Notes: generated by a model not told the origin, from the sequence alone. DNA of 64,000 nucleotides from HXMU1420-2 sp017643305 (GCA_965217135.1 OZ244249.1:3720001-3784000); one strand, 5' to 3'; positions 27,190 through 36,217 are shown, counted from the stretch's first letter. Numbers and translations are program-made.

Positions 27190-28464
27190 ATGTCCGAAAC
27201 AGCGGAACGAATCGTCATCCTCGGATTGGGATATGTCGGCCTGCCGCTTGCGCTCGGATTGGCGCGGGCCGGGTTTGACGTGCTGGGCTATGATCGCGAC
27301 CCGGACCTGATCGACATGCTGAACGCGGGTCAGGATCGAAATGGCGAAGTGTCCGATGCCGCGCTTTGTTCCACCACGGCCCGCTTCAGTGCCGATCCGG
27401 CAGACATGACCGGACGCACCGTTTTCATCCTCGCCGTGCCCACGCCGATCACGGACGCCAGGGCGCCTGATCTTGGCCCACTGGAATCCGCCTGCGAAAC
27501 CATCGCGCCCTATCTGCAAAGCGGCGCACTGGTGGTGGTGGAATCCACCGTTTATCCCGGCGTGACCGAAGAGTTCTGCGGTCCAGTGCTGGCCAACCAA
27601 AGCGGTCTAAGCCTCTATAACGATATCAAGATCGGTTATTCGCCTGAACGCGTGAATCCCGGCGATGCTGAACATTCACTGGAAAGCGTGATCAAGATCA
27701 TTTCGGCCCAGGACGACGCAACTTTGGCTCGGATGGAGACGATCTATGGCGCAGTGGTCAAGGCCGGGTTGCACAAGGCCAGTTCAATTATGACCGCCGA
27801 GGCCGCAAAGGTGATCGAAAACACCCAGCGTGACCTGAACATTGCCTTGGTGAACGAATTTTCACTGATCTTTTCCCGGCTCGGGCTCGACACATTGGAG
27901 GTGCTGGAGGCCGCCGGAACAAAATGGAACTTCCTTCCATTCAAGCCGGGGCTGGTCGGTGGGCACTGTATCGGGGTTGATCCATATTACCTGACCTACC
28001 GCGCCGAGCAGCTGGGCTATCACCCCGAGGTGATTCTCGCCGGTCGTCGTATCAACGACCACATGGGCCTGCATGTGGCACGAGAACTGATAAAGACCAT
28101 GTTGGCCCGCCAGATGGATCTGAGCGGCGCGCGGGTGCTGGTGCTGGGCTTTACCTTCAAGGAAAACTGCTCCGATGTCCGCAACACCCGCGTGGCAGAC
28201 ATCGTTGCAGAACTGCAAAGCTATTCGGTCACAACCGATATCCACGATCCCTGGGCCGACGCCGCGATGGTGCGTCAGGAATACGGTTTGGAGCTTACCA
28301 ATGACCCGGCAGAAGGCAGCTATCACGCCATCATCGTCGCCGTCGCCCATGATGAATTCTCAGCTATGGGTCTGCAGGGGGTGCGTAATTTTGGCAAAGC
28401 GGGCGCCGTGCTCTTTGATGTGAAGGGCATATTTGGTAAGGCGGGATCAGACCTGAGGTTGTAG
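27190..28464 (+). CDS. Nucleotide-sugar 6-dehydrogenase, TviB/WbpO type
   Basis: 424 residues; a UDP-sugar dehydrogenase oxidising the C6 hydroxyl to a uronic acid with two NAD. The NAD motif is GLGYVGLPLA (12-21). Family blocks ESTVYPGVTEE, GYSPERVNPGD, AEAAKVIENTQRDLNIALVNE and the catalytic C260 in GGHCIGVDPYY follow. The GYSPERVNPGD form is closer to UDP-N-acetylhexosamine dehydrogenases (TviB, WbpO) than to UDP-glucose dehydrogenase, so an N-acetylhexosaminuronic acid product is the better guess. ATG 27190 follows AAGGAAGG. First gene of an eight-gene operon; six bases separate it from the next. Confidence 0.88.
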   Translation: MSETAERIVILGLGYVGLPLALGLARAGFDVLGYDRDPDLIDMLNAGQDRNGEVSDAALCSTTARFSADPADMTGRTVFILAVPTPITDARAPDLGPLESACETIAPYLQSGALVVVESTVYPGVTEEFCGPVLANQSGLSLYNDIKIGYSPERVNPGDAEHSLESVIKIISAQDDATLARMETIYGAVVKAGLHKASSIMTAEAAKVIENTQRDLNIALVNEFSLIFSRLGLDTLEVLEAAGTKWNFLPFKPGLVGGHCIGVDPYYLTYRAEQLGYHPEVILAGRRINDHMGLHVARELIKTMLARQMDLSGARVLVLGFTFKENCSDVRNTRVADIVAELQSYSVTTDIHDPWADAAMVRQEYGLELTNDPAEGSYHAIIVAVAHDEFSAMGLQGVRNFGKAGAVLFDVKGIFGKAGSDLRL

Positions 28465-28470
28465 GCGCGC

Positions 28471-29697
28471 ATGAGCAATACAGTTTCCCCCGCGCAGTCC
28501 GGCATTGCGGAGCGTTCCGCCAGGATCATGCTGTACAGCCATGATACCTTCGGGCTTGGTCATCTTCGACGGTCAAGCGCCTTGGCCGCGGCCATCACCG
28601 CAGCCATTCCCAATGCTTCGGCGCTGATCCTCACAGGTTCTCCGGTCGCCGGGAGGTTCGCCTTCCCGGACAGGGTGGACCACGTGCGCCTACCGGGTGT
28701 CACCAAACGCAGCGATGGCAGCTACGAATCCCAGACCATCGGGATGAAGATCGAAGAAACAACCGAACTGCGCGCAGGGATCATCCGGACCACTGCCATA
28801 CGTTACGAACCCGACATCCTGATCGTGGACAAGGAACCGACCGGGTTTCGCGGCGAATTGATGCCGACGCTGGACCTGCTGCAAAAACGCGGCTCAACCC
28901 AGCTGGTGCTGGGTTTGCGCGACGTTCTGGATGAACCCGAGGTTCTGGCCGCCGAATGGGACCGCAAAGGCGCCGTTGAAGCCACCGAGAACTATTACCA
29001 CGAATTGTGGGCGTATGGCGTGCGTTCCATCTATGACCCGACCGCTGGGCTTGACTTCAGCCAGTCGGTGCAGAACCGCATGCACTGGACCGGCTATCTG
29101 CGCCGGGGTGAGGCGACGCCGCCCGAAGATCCAACGGCAGAGCCTTACATTCTTGTAACCCCTGGCGGGGGCGGTGATGGCAAGGCGATGGTCGATCTGG
29201 TCCTGTCTGCCTATGAACGGGCACCGGATCTGCGGCCTCATGCCAAGATCGTCTATGGCCCCTTCCTGTCCGGCGACACCCGGCAGGAATTCGAAGACCG
29301 GGTGGCGCTGCTGGATGGCCGCGTTTCTGCCGTTGGGTTCGATTCGCGGATTGAAAGCCTGATCAACGATGCTCAGGGCGTCGTCTGCATGGGCGGCTAC
29401 AATACGTTCTGCGAGGTTCTGTCTTTTAACAAGAAAGCGCTTATCGTGCCTCGCACCGTTCCCCGGCTGGAGCAATACATTCGCGCAAGCCGCGCCGAAC
29501 AGCTTGGCCTGATCCGAATGCTGGATGAAAACCGCGACGGCATGACGACTGAAGCAATGATCTGCGCTATTCGCCAGCTCGATGGCCAACAGCCGCCTTC
29601 AGCCAGCATGCAACCCGGCCTGCTGGACGGGCTGGACAGCGTCGCCGCGCGGGTGCGTGCCCTGCTGCACCGTTCGATGGAGCGCGCGGCGGAATGA
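28471..29697 (+). CDS. GT-B glycosyltransferase, MurG/GT28-like
   Basis: 408 residues. The N-terminal half starts RIMLYSHDTFGLGHLRRSSALA, where GLGHL is the acceptor-side glycine loop of MurG-like enzymes. The C-terminal half has VTPGGGGDGKAMV and the donor-binding VVCMGGYNTFCEVLSFNKKAL block typical of GT28-type nucleotide-sugar binding. It should transfer a sugar from a UDP donor in the cytosol. No membrane span. A related but shorter protein is encoded at 32610-33749, so the operon has two of this fold. ATGA overlap with the next gene. Confidence 0.75.
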   Translation: MSNTVSPAQSGIAERSARIMLYSHDTFGLGHLRRSSALAAAITAAIPNASALILTGSPVAGRFAFPDRVDHVRLPGVTKRSDGSYESQTIGMKIEETTELRAGIIRTTAIRYEPDILIVDKEPTGFRGELMPTLDLLQKRGSTQLVLGLRDVLDEPEVLAAEWDRKGAVEATENYYHELWAYGVRSIYDPTAGLDFSQSVQNRMHWTGYLRRGEATPPEDPTAEPYILVTPGGGGDGKAMVDLVLSAYERAPDLRPHAKIVYGPFLSGDTRQEFEDRVALLDGRVSAVGFDSRIESLINDAQGVVCMGGYNTFCEVLSFNKKALIVPRTVPRLEQYIRASRAEQLGLIRMLDENRDGMTTEAMICAIRQLDGQQPPSASMQPGLLDGLDSVAARVRALLHRSMERAAE

Positions 29698-30935
29698 AAT
29701 CCCCCACACCGCCACTGGCCGTGGTTGTCAAAGGCTGGCCGCGCCTGTCCGAAACCTTCATCGCGCAGGAACTGGTCGCGTTGGAGGAAGCCGGACACAG
29801 CTTTGACATCTGGTCACTACGGTTTCCAACGGACAAGAAACGCCACGCCCTACATGACCGATTGAAGGCGCGGGTTTTTTATCTGCCAGAATATCTGCAT
29901 CAGGAACCCACACGGGTCCTGCGCGGATGGCGCGCAGCACGGCGGTTGCCCGGCTACAAGGACGCCTGGCGCATCTGGCAGGCCGATCTGAGACGCGACC
30001 GCAGCCGGAACCGCATGCGCCGGTTCGGGCAGGCCTGTGTCATGGCGGCAGAGCTTGGTCCAGAAGCAGCCGGGCTTTATGCACATTTCCTGCACACCCC
30101 GTCTTCTGTCGCCCGCTATGCGGCCGTGATGCGCGGCCTGCCATGGTCCTTTTCCGCTCATGCCAAGGATATCTGGACCAGCCCGGAATGGGAGCTGCGC
30201 GAAAAGCTGGCCAGCGGGACCTCCGGGGCCACCTTTGGTGCGACTTGTACCGCCGTCGGCGCCAAGTTCCTGCGCAGTCTGTCCCAAGACCCTGAACGTT
30301 TGGATCTGGTTTATCACGGGTTGGATCTATCGCGGTTTCCCGATCCCCCAGAGCGTACTCCACGCAGTGTTGACAGCCCACTGCGTATTCTTTCAGTCGG
30401 GCGACTTGTGGAAAAGAAGGGGTTCGACCGGTTGATCGACGCTTTGGCCGCCCTGCCCGACCAAGTGGATTGGCACTGGGTCCATATTGGTGGGGGTGAG
30501 TTGAAAACAACGCTGGCCGAACGCGCAACGGCGGCAGACATATCCGAACGCATCACATGGCGCGGGGCTTGTGACCAAGCCGAAGTGATTGAAAAAATGC
30601 GCGACAGCGATCTGTTCGTTCTGCCCAGCCGCGTAGCTGCAGATGGCGACCGCGATGGGTTGCCAAATGTGTTAATGGAGGCAGCTTCCCAACGTCTTCC
30701 AATCCTGACTACGGCAGTTTCTGCGATCCCCGAATTTATTCAAGATGGCATGCATGGGCGCCTGACCCGCGACACTCCAGAGGCCATTGCTGCCTGCATC
30801 CGCGAGATTGCCGCAAACCCGGCTGACGCAGCAGACCGGGCCGAGGCCGCGCTAAACCGGCTGATGGCCGAGTTCAGGATGGATCCCGGCATCGCACGTC
30901 TGTCAGAGCGGCTGCAGCAGATGCTGGGGCCCTAG
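29694..30935 (+). CDS. Glycosyltransferase family 4 protein (WcaL-like)
   Basis: 413 residues, GT-B fold. The opening VVKGWPRLSETFIAQELVALE is common to colanic-acid-type WcaL proteins. The donor half has ILSVGRLVEKKGFDRLIDALA, VHIGGGELKTTL and the E-x7-E region DGLPNVLMEAASQRLPILTT. It would add a hexose from a nucleotide sugar during glycan assembly on the cytoplasmic face. It overlaps the preceding gene by four bases and is two bases from the next. Confidence 0.85.
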   Translation: MKSPTPPLAVVVKGWPRLSETFIAQELVALEEAGHSFDIWSLRFPTDKKRHALHDRLKARVFYLPEYLHQEPTRVLRGWRAARRLPGYKDAWRIWQADLRRDRSRNRMRRFGQACVMAAELGPEAAGLYAHFLHTPSSVARYAAVMRGLPWSFSAHAKDIWTSPEWELREKLASGTSGATFGATCTAVGAKFLRSLSQDPERLDLVYHGLDLSRFPDPPERTPRSVDSPLRILSVGRLVEKKGFDRLIDALAALPDQVDWHWVHIGGGELKTTLAERATAADISERITWRGACDQAEVIEKMRDSDLFVLPSRVAADGDRDGLPNVLMEAASQRLPILTTAVSAIPEFIQDGMHGRLTRDTPEAIAACIREIAANPADAADRAEAALNRLMAEFRMDPGIARLSERLQQMLGP

Positions 30936-30937
30936 CC

Positions 30938-32026
30938 ATGGGCAGGATCGCCTTCTATGCGCCGCTAAAATCCCCCAACCATCCCGTTCCGTCCGGCGAA
31001 CGCAAAATGGCGCGAAATCTGATACAAGCCATCGCGATGGGGCGCGGAGATACGGTAAGCCTAGTGTCCGAACTGCGCAGCCATGTTGCCGATGGCAATG
31101 ATACCGCCCAATCACAGATTTTCGAGGCCGCAGAGGCGGAAATAACCCGCCTTGTAGAGACCCTGTCTGCTGAGCCGCCCGCACTGTGGGTGACTTACCA
31201 CAATTACTACAAGGCCCCCGATTTGCTTGGCCCGCGGATTAGCGCCGCGTTGGGCATTCCCTATGTCATCGTCGAAGCCAGCCGCGCCCGCAGCCGGTTA
31301 ACTGGCCCTTGGGCTAGGTTTGCTGCCGCTGCCGAGACTGCCAGCGATGCCGCTTCCACCATTTTCTATGTCACGGCATTGGATCTGATCACGCTCAGCC
31401 GAGACCAGACCGATACGCAAGACCTGGTGCACCTGCGCCCATTCCTGCCGAGCGATACGCCCCCAGATGAAACCCATCGCACGCCCGGACGCATCTTGTC
31501 TGTGGGTATGTTCCGGGGCCGCGACAAGCTGGAAAGCTACCGCATCATCGCCGATACACTGGGCCAGTTGTCTCACCAGAACTGGCAGCTCGATATCGCC
31601 GGCGATGGTCCTGCGCGAGCAGACGTTGAAGCCCTGTTCGCCCCGTTTGAAGACAAGGTGCACTTTCTCGGCCAACTGGACCGCGAGGCGCTCTTGCAGG
31701 CCTATCGTTCCGCCGCAATCTTCCTGTGGCCCGGTTTCAACGAAGCCTACGGCATGGTCTATCTCGAAGCGCAGGCCACTGGCCTGCCGGTCGTCGCCCA
31801 AAACCGCGACGGCGTGCGGGACGTGCTGGCACCGGGTCCCTACCCTGCCCCCGAAGACGGCCCCATCGCGCTGGCCGCGATGCTGGACGATCTGCTACAA
31901 GACCCAGACCGCGCGGCCATCGCCGGAGCTACTGCTCGGCAGCACATCGCCAACCACCACCTGATCGGAACCGCCAGCAAAACCTTCTGGAATGCCGTAA
32001 CCAAATTGATAGGACCATCATCATGA
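30938..32026 (+). CDS. Glycosyltransferase family 4 protein
   Basis: 362 residues, GT-B fold. The N-terminus RIAFYAPLKSPNHPVPSGERKMARNLI includes the SGERKMAR acceptor loop. The donor half has ILSVGMFRGRDKLESYRIIAD, DIAGDGPARADVEALF and FNEAYGMVYLEAQATGLPVVA with the conserved E-x7-E. The product is cytosolic or membrane-associated. Its stop overlaps the start of the phosphatase gene (ATGA at 32023-32026), so the phosphatase is translated with the glycosyltransferases. Donor and acceptor unknown. Confidence 0.85.
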   Translation: MGRIAFYAPLKSPNHPVPSGERKMARNLIQAIAMGRGDTVSLVSELRSHVADGNDTAQSQIFEAAEAEITRLVETLSAEPPALWVTYHNYYKAPDLLGPRISAALGIPYVIVEASRARSRLTGPWARFAAAAETASDAASTIFYVTALDLITLSRDQTDTQDLVHLRPFLPSDTPPDETHRTPGRILSVGMFRGRDKLESYRIIADTLGQLSHQNWQLDIAGDGPARADVEALFAPFEDKVHFLGQLDREALLQAYRSAAIFLWPGFNEAYGMVYLEAQATGLPVVAQNRDGVRDVLAPGPYPAPEDGPIALAAMLDDLLQDPDRAAIAGATARQHIANHHLIGTASKTFWNAVTKLIGPSS

Positions 32027-32613
32027 TCCGACTAGGCCTGATCCGCCATGGCCACACCCATTGGAATCGCGCCGGTCAGATCCAGGGCCGCAGCGACATA
32101 CCACTCGATGCAGACGCGCGTACCGAGCTGGCAAACCTGCGCTTGCCGGAGGACTGGCAGACCGCGCATCTCTGCGCCAGCCCCCTGAAGCGCGCCGTTG
32201 AAACCGCCCAGATTGTGGCCGATCGTGACCCGGACACCATTCCAGCGCTGACCGAGATGAACTGGGGCGACTGGGAAGGCCGCAAGGGGGTGGAGCTGCT
32301 GGCAGAACGCGGCTCTGGCTACAAGCATATCGAAGATTGGGGGTGGGAATTTCATCCGCCCAATGGCGAATCCGTGGGCCAACTGCGCGACCGACTGGCG
32401 CCTTGGGTGGCTTCGCTAACCCAAGATACGCTCGCGATCTGTCATATCGGCATCATGCGGGTGTTGCTGGCGCAAGCCTACGGTTGGAATTTCAACGGCC
32501 CCGCACCCTTCAAGGTCAAACGCGGCCGCATCTTCGTGCTCCATGTTCGCGATGGTCAGCTTGAACCGGGCGGCGACCCCGTGCGCCTTGTCCAGAGGAC
32601 CGCCACACCGTGA
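32023..32613 (+). CDS. Histidine phosphatase superfamily protein
   Basis: 196 residues with LIRHGHTHWN at residues 6-15 (phosphorylated His H9 of the RHG motif), LCASPLKRAVETAQIV, the acid ELTEMNWGDWEG-type block near residue 80 and the second His in ICHIGIMR. Members remove phosphate from sugars, nucleotides or alpha-ribazole phosphate. Inside a glycan operon a sugar-phosphate or polyprenyl/nucleotide-sugar intermediate is a plausible substrate, but this is inference. ATG 32023 gives a four-base overlap on both sides (ATGA upstream, GTGA downstream). Confidence 0.82.
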   Translation: MIRLGLIRHGHTHWNRAGQIQGRSDIPLDADARTELANLRLPEDWQTAHLCASPLKRAVETAQIVADRDPDTIPALTEMNWGDWEGRKGVELLAERGSGYKHIEDWGWEFHPPNGESVGQLRDRLAPWVASLTQDTLAICHIGIMRVLLAQAYGWNFNGPAPFKVKRGRIFVLHVRDGQLEPGGDPVRLVQRTATP

Positions 32614-33749
32614 AAGTTATGCTGGCAGTCACACATCTGCTGGGAACCGGCCACCTGAGCCGCGCCCTCACACTAGCGCGCGCGTTTCGGGACGACGGTC
32701 ATGATGTGCTGCTGGCCAGCGGCGGCATGCCTGCCCCGCATCTGGATGCCCGCGGCATTGAATTTGTGCAATTACCCCCGCTACGCTCCAACGGTACGAA
32801 TTTCACAACCCTTCTCACGGCCACCGGCACCCCAGTCACCGATGGTGAACGCGCACAACGCGTTCGGGTGCTGGAAGATACATTGGGAGACTTCCAGCCA
32901 GACGCCTTGATCGTGGAGCTGTTCCCGTTTGGACGCCGCATCCTGGCTGATGAGTTCATGGCTTTGCTCAGCGCTGCACGGCGGCAGACCCCGGCTCCGG
33001 TGACCTTGTGTTCCATCCGCGACATCCTCGCACCGCCGTCCAAACCATCGAAGGCCCAGCGCGCGGATGAAATCATCAGCACCTGGTTTGACGCTGTGCT
33101 GGTTCATTCCGACCCAAGCGCCACCCAGCTTGACGTCAGTTGGCCGGTCTCTGACACCCTGCGTCCCTTCCTGCGCTACACAGGCTATGTCGCGCCAGCC
33201 CCAGCGGTGATCGGCGCACCTGGCCCGGGTGCGGGTGAGGTTCTGGTTACCGCAGGTGGCGGATCGGTCGGCGACCGGCTGTTTCAAATTGCCCTGCAAG
33301 CAGCAGCGCTGGATCCCAACCGCCGCTGGCGTCTGCTGGTGGGTGGCAGTGATCGCGAACAACGGATCACGAAACTGGCCGCGTCGGTCCCTGCCAATGC
33401 AGCCATTGAAGCCGCACGCCCGGATTTCCGCCAGATGCTGTATCACGCCGCAGCCTCAGTCAGCATGTGCGGCTACAACACCGCGTTGGACCTGTTACAG
33501 GCCGGAACGCCCGCCGTGCTGGTGCCTTTCGACGAAGGTAGCGAAGTGGAACAGACCCTGCGCGCGGACAGCCTGGCCATCTTGCCCGGCATCACCGTTC
33601 TGCCTGACTCCGAATTGGCTTCTGACACGCTTCTAACAGCTCTGGAAACCGTGATCGGCGCAACGCCCAGAACCACCTCGGGCTTGCGTTTCGATGGCGC
33701 GTCCGAAACGGTGCGGCTGACCCAAGAAATGCTGGAACACCGCACATGA
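32610..33749 (+). CDS. GT-B glycosyltransferase, MurG-like, second copy
   Basis: 379 residues. VTHLLGTGHLSRALTLARAF carries the glycine loop (GTGHLSR) seen in the operon's first glycosyltransferase as GLGHLRR. The C-terminal half has VLVTAGGGSVGDRLF, then SMCGYNTALDLLQAGTPAVLV, the GT28-like donor site. It seems to be an ancient paralogue of 28471-29697, with low identity outside these blocks. Start GTG at 32610 overlaps the phosphatase stop; an ATG three codons in is possible. Overlaps the deacetylase gene by four bases. Confidence 0.75.
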   Translation: MKVMLAVTHLLGTGHLSRALTLARAFRDDGHDVLLASGGMPAPHLDARGIEFVQLPPLRSNGTNFTTLLTATGTPVTDGERAQRVRVLEDTLGDFQPDALIVELFPFGRRILADEFMALLSAARRQTPAPVTLCSIRDILAPPSKPSKAQRADEIISTWFDAVLVHSDPSATQLDVSWPVSDTLRPFLRYTGYVAPAPAVIGAPGPGAGEVLVTAGGGSVGDRLFQIALQAAALDPNRRWRLLVGGSDREQRITKLAASVPANAAIEAARPDFRQMLYHAAASVSMCGYNTALDLLQAGTPAVLVPFDEGSEVEQTLRADSLAILPGITVLPDSELASDTLLTALETVIGATPRTTSGLRFDGASETVRLTQEMLEHRT

Positions 33750-34519
33750 CGCTCGACTGGTCCCCACTGACAACGGAGATGTCCCGCTGGCGCGCCGAGG
33801 GCCGGACCATCCCGATCTGGTGGCGTGATGATGATGCAGTGGCCTTCACCCCGGAGCTGGAGCAGCTCCAAAACTTATCCGTCATCACTGGAGTCCCTGT
33901 CCATCTTGCGGTGATCCCGGCAGGGGCCAAATCGGATCTAGCAACATTCACTGCGGAACGACCCAACCTGCTGCCACTGGTGCATGGCTGGTCCCATACC
34001 AACAACGCACCGCGCAGCGAGAAAAAGGCCGAGTTCTCTGTCAGCCTAGACCCAGAAGACATGGCGAGGGACTGCAAGACGGGCCTGACCACCATGCGCT
34101 CCCTGTTTGGTGACGCCATGTGGCCGGTCTTCGTCCCGCCCTGGAACCGTGCGCCTGACACGCTCATCTCCCGGCTGGCCGATCTCGGGTTTACGGCCAT
34201 ATCCACCTTCAAACCCCGCAATGCGACGCATGCTGCCCCCGGATTGCAGCGGATCAACACCCATCTCGACCCGATCAACTGGCGGCAGGACAAGGTGCTC
34301 GTTGCTGGCGACCGACTGATCGCCCAGATTGCCGACCAGTTCGCCGCACGCCGTGAAGGTCGGGCCGATGCCGAAGAACCATACGGGCTGCTGACCCACC
34401 ATCTGGTGCATGACGAAACAATCTGGAGCTTCACCCGCGACCTTTTGAGCCGGTTATGCGATGGCCCCATCCGGTTATGGACAGCACGCGAACTCACCCC
34501 CGCAGAAGGAAAAGTCTGA
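33746..34519 (+). CDS. Polysaccharide-deacetylase-family protein
   Basis: 257 residues. IWWRDDD (25-30) corresponds to the catalytic-base/metal Asp pair of carbohydrate esterase family 4, and HGWSH (80-84) to its H-x3-H metal site. VPPWNRAPD is the usual arginine-bearing motif 3. No signal peptide is visible, so the protein probably acts in the cytosol, unusual for enzymes that modify finished polysaccharides. It may deacetylate an N-acetyl sugar on an intermediate, fitting the N-acetylhexosamine-type dehydrogenase upstream. ATGA overlap upstream and TGATG junction downstream. Confidence 0.8.
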   Translation: MTLDWSPLTTEMSRWRAEGRTIPIWWRDDDAVAFTPELEQLQNLSVITGVPVHLAVIPAGAKSDLATFTAERPNLLPLVHGWSHTNNAPRSEKKAEFSVSLDPEDMARDCKTGLTTMRSLFGDAMWPVFVPPWNRAPDTLISRLADLGFTAISTFKPRNATHAAPGLQRINTHLDPINWRQDKVLVAGDRLIAQIADQFAARREGRADAEEPYGLLTHHLVHDETIWSFTRDLLSRLCDGPIRLWTARELTPAEGKV

Positions 34520-34995
34520 TGAGCCGACTGGACAGCATGTTGCGCAGACTGGCCGCACAAAGAGACGGGCTAAACTGGGCTGCGGAGCAACTGGCAGGCC
34601 AGGCCGGCGATGCGCTGGATCTTGGCCTTGGCAATGGCCGAACCTACGATCACTTGCGGGAAATCCTGCCTCAACGGCGGATCTGGGTCGTAGATCGCGT
34701 ACTACAATGCCACCCATCTTGCACTCCACCCGAGCAGGATCTGCTGCTGGGTGAGGCCGAACCGATGCTGCGAGACCTTGCCGGGCGTGGCGTTAAGATC
34801 ATCCTAGCGCATTATGATTTCGGGCAGGGTATCAAGGCAGACGATGTCGCCGAAGCCGCGCGTCTCAGCCCACTGATCGCGGCCGTTGTCGCCAAGGGGG
34901 GTATCATCGTGTCAGGCCAGCCCCTGGTGGGGTTTGAGCAAATCCAAGGCCCGGACACGATCGCCAAGGACCGATACCTGTTCTACCACGCGTGA
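34519..34995 (+). CDS. Small SAM-dependent methyltransferase-like protein
   Basis: 158 residues starting MSRLDSMLRRLAAQRDGLNW. Motif I is ALDLGLGNGRTYDHL (about 33-47), followed by WVVDRVL as the ribose-binding acidic strand and IILAHYDFGQG. It is a clear paralogue of the protein at 20199-20690: both share the MSRLD start, the LGLGNGRTY loop and a C-terminal DRYLFYHA or GRVFLYRK ending. ATG 34519 shares its A with the deacetylase stop and follows GAAGGAAAAG. Last gene of the glycan operon; it may methylate a sugar, or be a regulator using the fold. Confidence 0.78.
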   Translation: MSRLDSMLRRLAAQRDGLNWAAEQLAGQAGDALDLGLGNGRTYDHLREILPQRRIWVVDRVLQCHPSCTPPEQDLLLGEAEPMLRDLAGRGVKIILAHYDFGQGIKADDVAEAARLSPLIAAVVAKGGIIVSGQPLVGFEQIQGPDTIAKDRYLFYHA

Positions 34996-35023
34996 GGTTG
35001 GCAAAGCGAATTGTCGATATTTC

Positions 35024-35068
35024 GCGCCAAAGTCGCCGACGACTTTGGTGCAATTCATCGACGAATTG
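35024..35068. terminator. Paired hairpins between converging genes
   Basis: The first stem is GCGCCAAAGTCG (35024-35035) with CGACTTTGGTGC (35040-35051) and loop CCGA: twelve pairs, one of them G-T. It is followed at once by CAATTCATCGACGAATTG (35051-35068). The second element is the same module as at 449-466. No long T run, but the position between the glycan operon end and the phnM end suits a two-way terminator. Confidence 0.7.
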
Positions 35069-35074
35069 CCCCGC

Positions 35075-36217
35075 TCACGCGACGCGCATCCCACGCGACC
35101 AGACCCCACGCGCCGCCGGAAAGCCATCGAGCATCCGAAATTGTAAAAGATCCGCCCGCAGGCCCAGTGCGATCTGGCCCCGATCGTCCAGTTGCACCGC
35201 ACGCGCCGGAGCAGAGGTGACCGTGGCAAGTCCACGCGCCATGTTTCCCCAAAGCTCGCCCAACCGCACCGCCGATAGCAGCAGGGCTGCAGGCACGTAA
35301 TCCGACGACAGGATGTCGAGCTTGTCTTGACGCGCCAATTCTTCCGCAGCCACGTTGCCGGAATGTGACCCACCTCGGATCACATTGGGCGCGCCCATCA
35401 TTACGGCGACCCCATGGGCATGACAGGCCTTTGCCGCCTCCACCGTCGTGGGAAATTCCGCCAGGCGCACGCCATGGCCCGCCGATACGGCAACCTGCGC
35501 AGCAGTTGTGTCATCATGGCTGGCCAGTACAGCACCAAAGCGACGCGCCTCTTCTACCGCCCTGTTCTCATGATCCTTCCCGACGCGCTTCTGCAACTCC
35601 AGCAGCATCGCAACATGGGCGTCGAAATCCGCACCGGTCAGCCCGAACTTGCCGCGCAAGTAATCAGCCAGTTTGTTCAGATCCCGGAACTGACGCTGCC
35701 CCGGCGTGTGATCCATCAGGCTGACGATGCGTACCCGGTCTTCGGGCCCGAACTCGCTCAGTTCCGAGATCAGCGTTTCCGAACAAACCTCTGCCCGAAG
35801 ATGCAGGAAATGGCTGATCTTCAGCACATTCTTTTCCCGCAACGCCCAAAGCTCCGAAGCCAGTTGTCTGGCATAAGCCAGATAGCGGCTATACCCGTTG
35901 GGGATAGACCCAACGCGCATCGCATCGAATACCGTGGTGATCCCAGTGCCGGCAAGTTCAGCGTCATGGGCCAGGATCGCCGCCGTGTGCGGCCAGTCCA
36001 CCTTGGGCCGCGGTTGCATGTGGCGTTCCAGATTATCGGTGTGCAATTCGATCAAACCTGGCGCCAAGAAATCACCGTCGCAATCGATGGCACCTTTGGG
36101 CACAGCCGCGCCCTGGTCAATTGCGGAGATCTCTCCTTCTTCGACCCGCAGGCTGCCTCGCACAATTTCTCCGGGAAGCACCAGCAATGCATTGGCAAGT
36201 GTAAAAGCGTCTGTCAT
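35075..36217 (-). CDS. phnM: Alpha-D-ribose 1-methylphosphonate 5-triphosphate diphosphatase
   Basis: PhnM removes diphosphate from ribose 1-methylphosphonate 5-triphosphate, giving the substrate of the C-P lyase. 380 residues, the usual size. The amidohydrolase metal motif is LAPGLIELHTDNLERH with H59 and H66. Later family blocks are VVSLMDHTPGQRQF-like (SLMDHTPGQ), LASHDDTT and SSDYVPAALL. It reads leftward as the last gene of the locus, separated from phnN by the opposite-strand DUF1045 gene, so it likely needs its own promoter in the short gap before 36217. Confidence 0.93.
   Translation of the reverse strand: MTDAFTLANALLVLPGEIVRGSLRVEEGEISAIDQGAAVPKGAIDCDGDFLAPGLIELHTDNLERHMQPRPKVDWPHTAAILAHDAELAGTGITTVFDAMRVGSIPNGYSRYLAYARQLASELWALREKNVLKISHFLHLRAEVCSETLISELSEFGPEDRVRIVSLMDHTPGQRQFRDLNKLADYLRGKFGLTGADFDAHVAMLLELQKRVGKDHENRAVEEARRFGAVLASHDDTTAAQVAVSAGHGVRLAEFPTTVEAAKACHAHGVAVMMGAPNVIRGGSHSGNVAAEELARQDKLDILSSDYVPAALLLSAVRLGELWGNMARGLATVTSAPARAVQLDDRGQIALGLRADLLQFRMLDGFPAARGVWSRGMRVA

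Noticed and set aside
27190..28464. UDP-glucose dehydrogenase making glucuronate for phosphate-sparing glycolipids
   Set aside because: The GYSPERVNPGD and AEAAKVIENTQRD blocks point to the N-acetylhexosamine dehydrogenase group, and none of the transferases looks like a known diacylglycerol glycosyltransferase.
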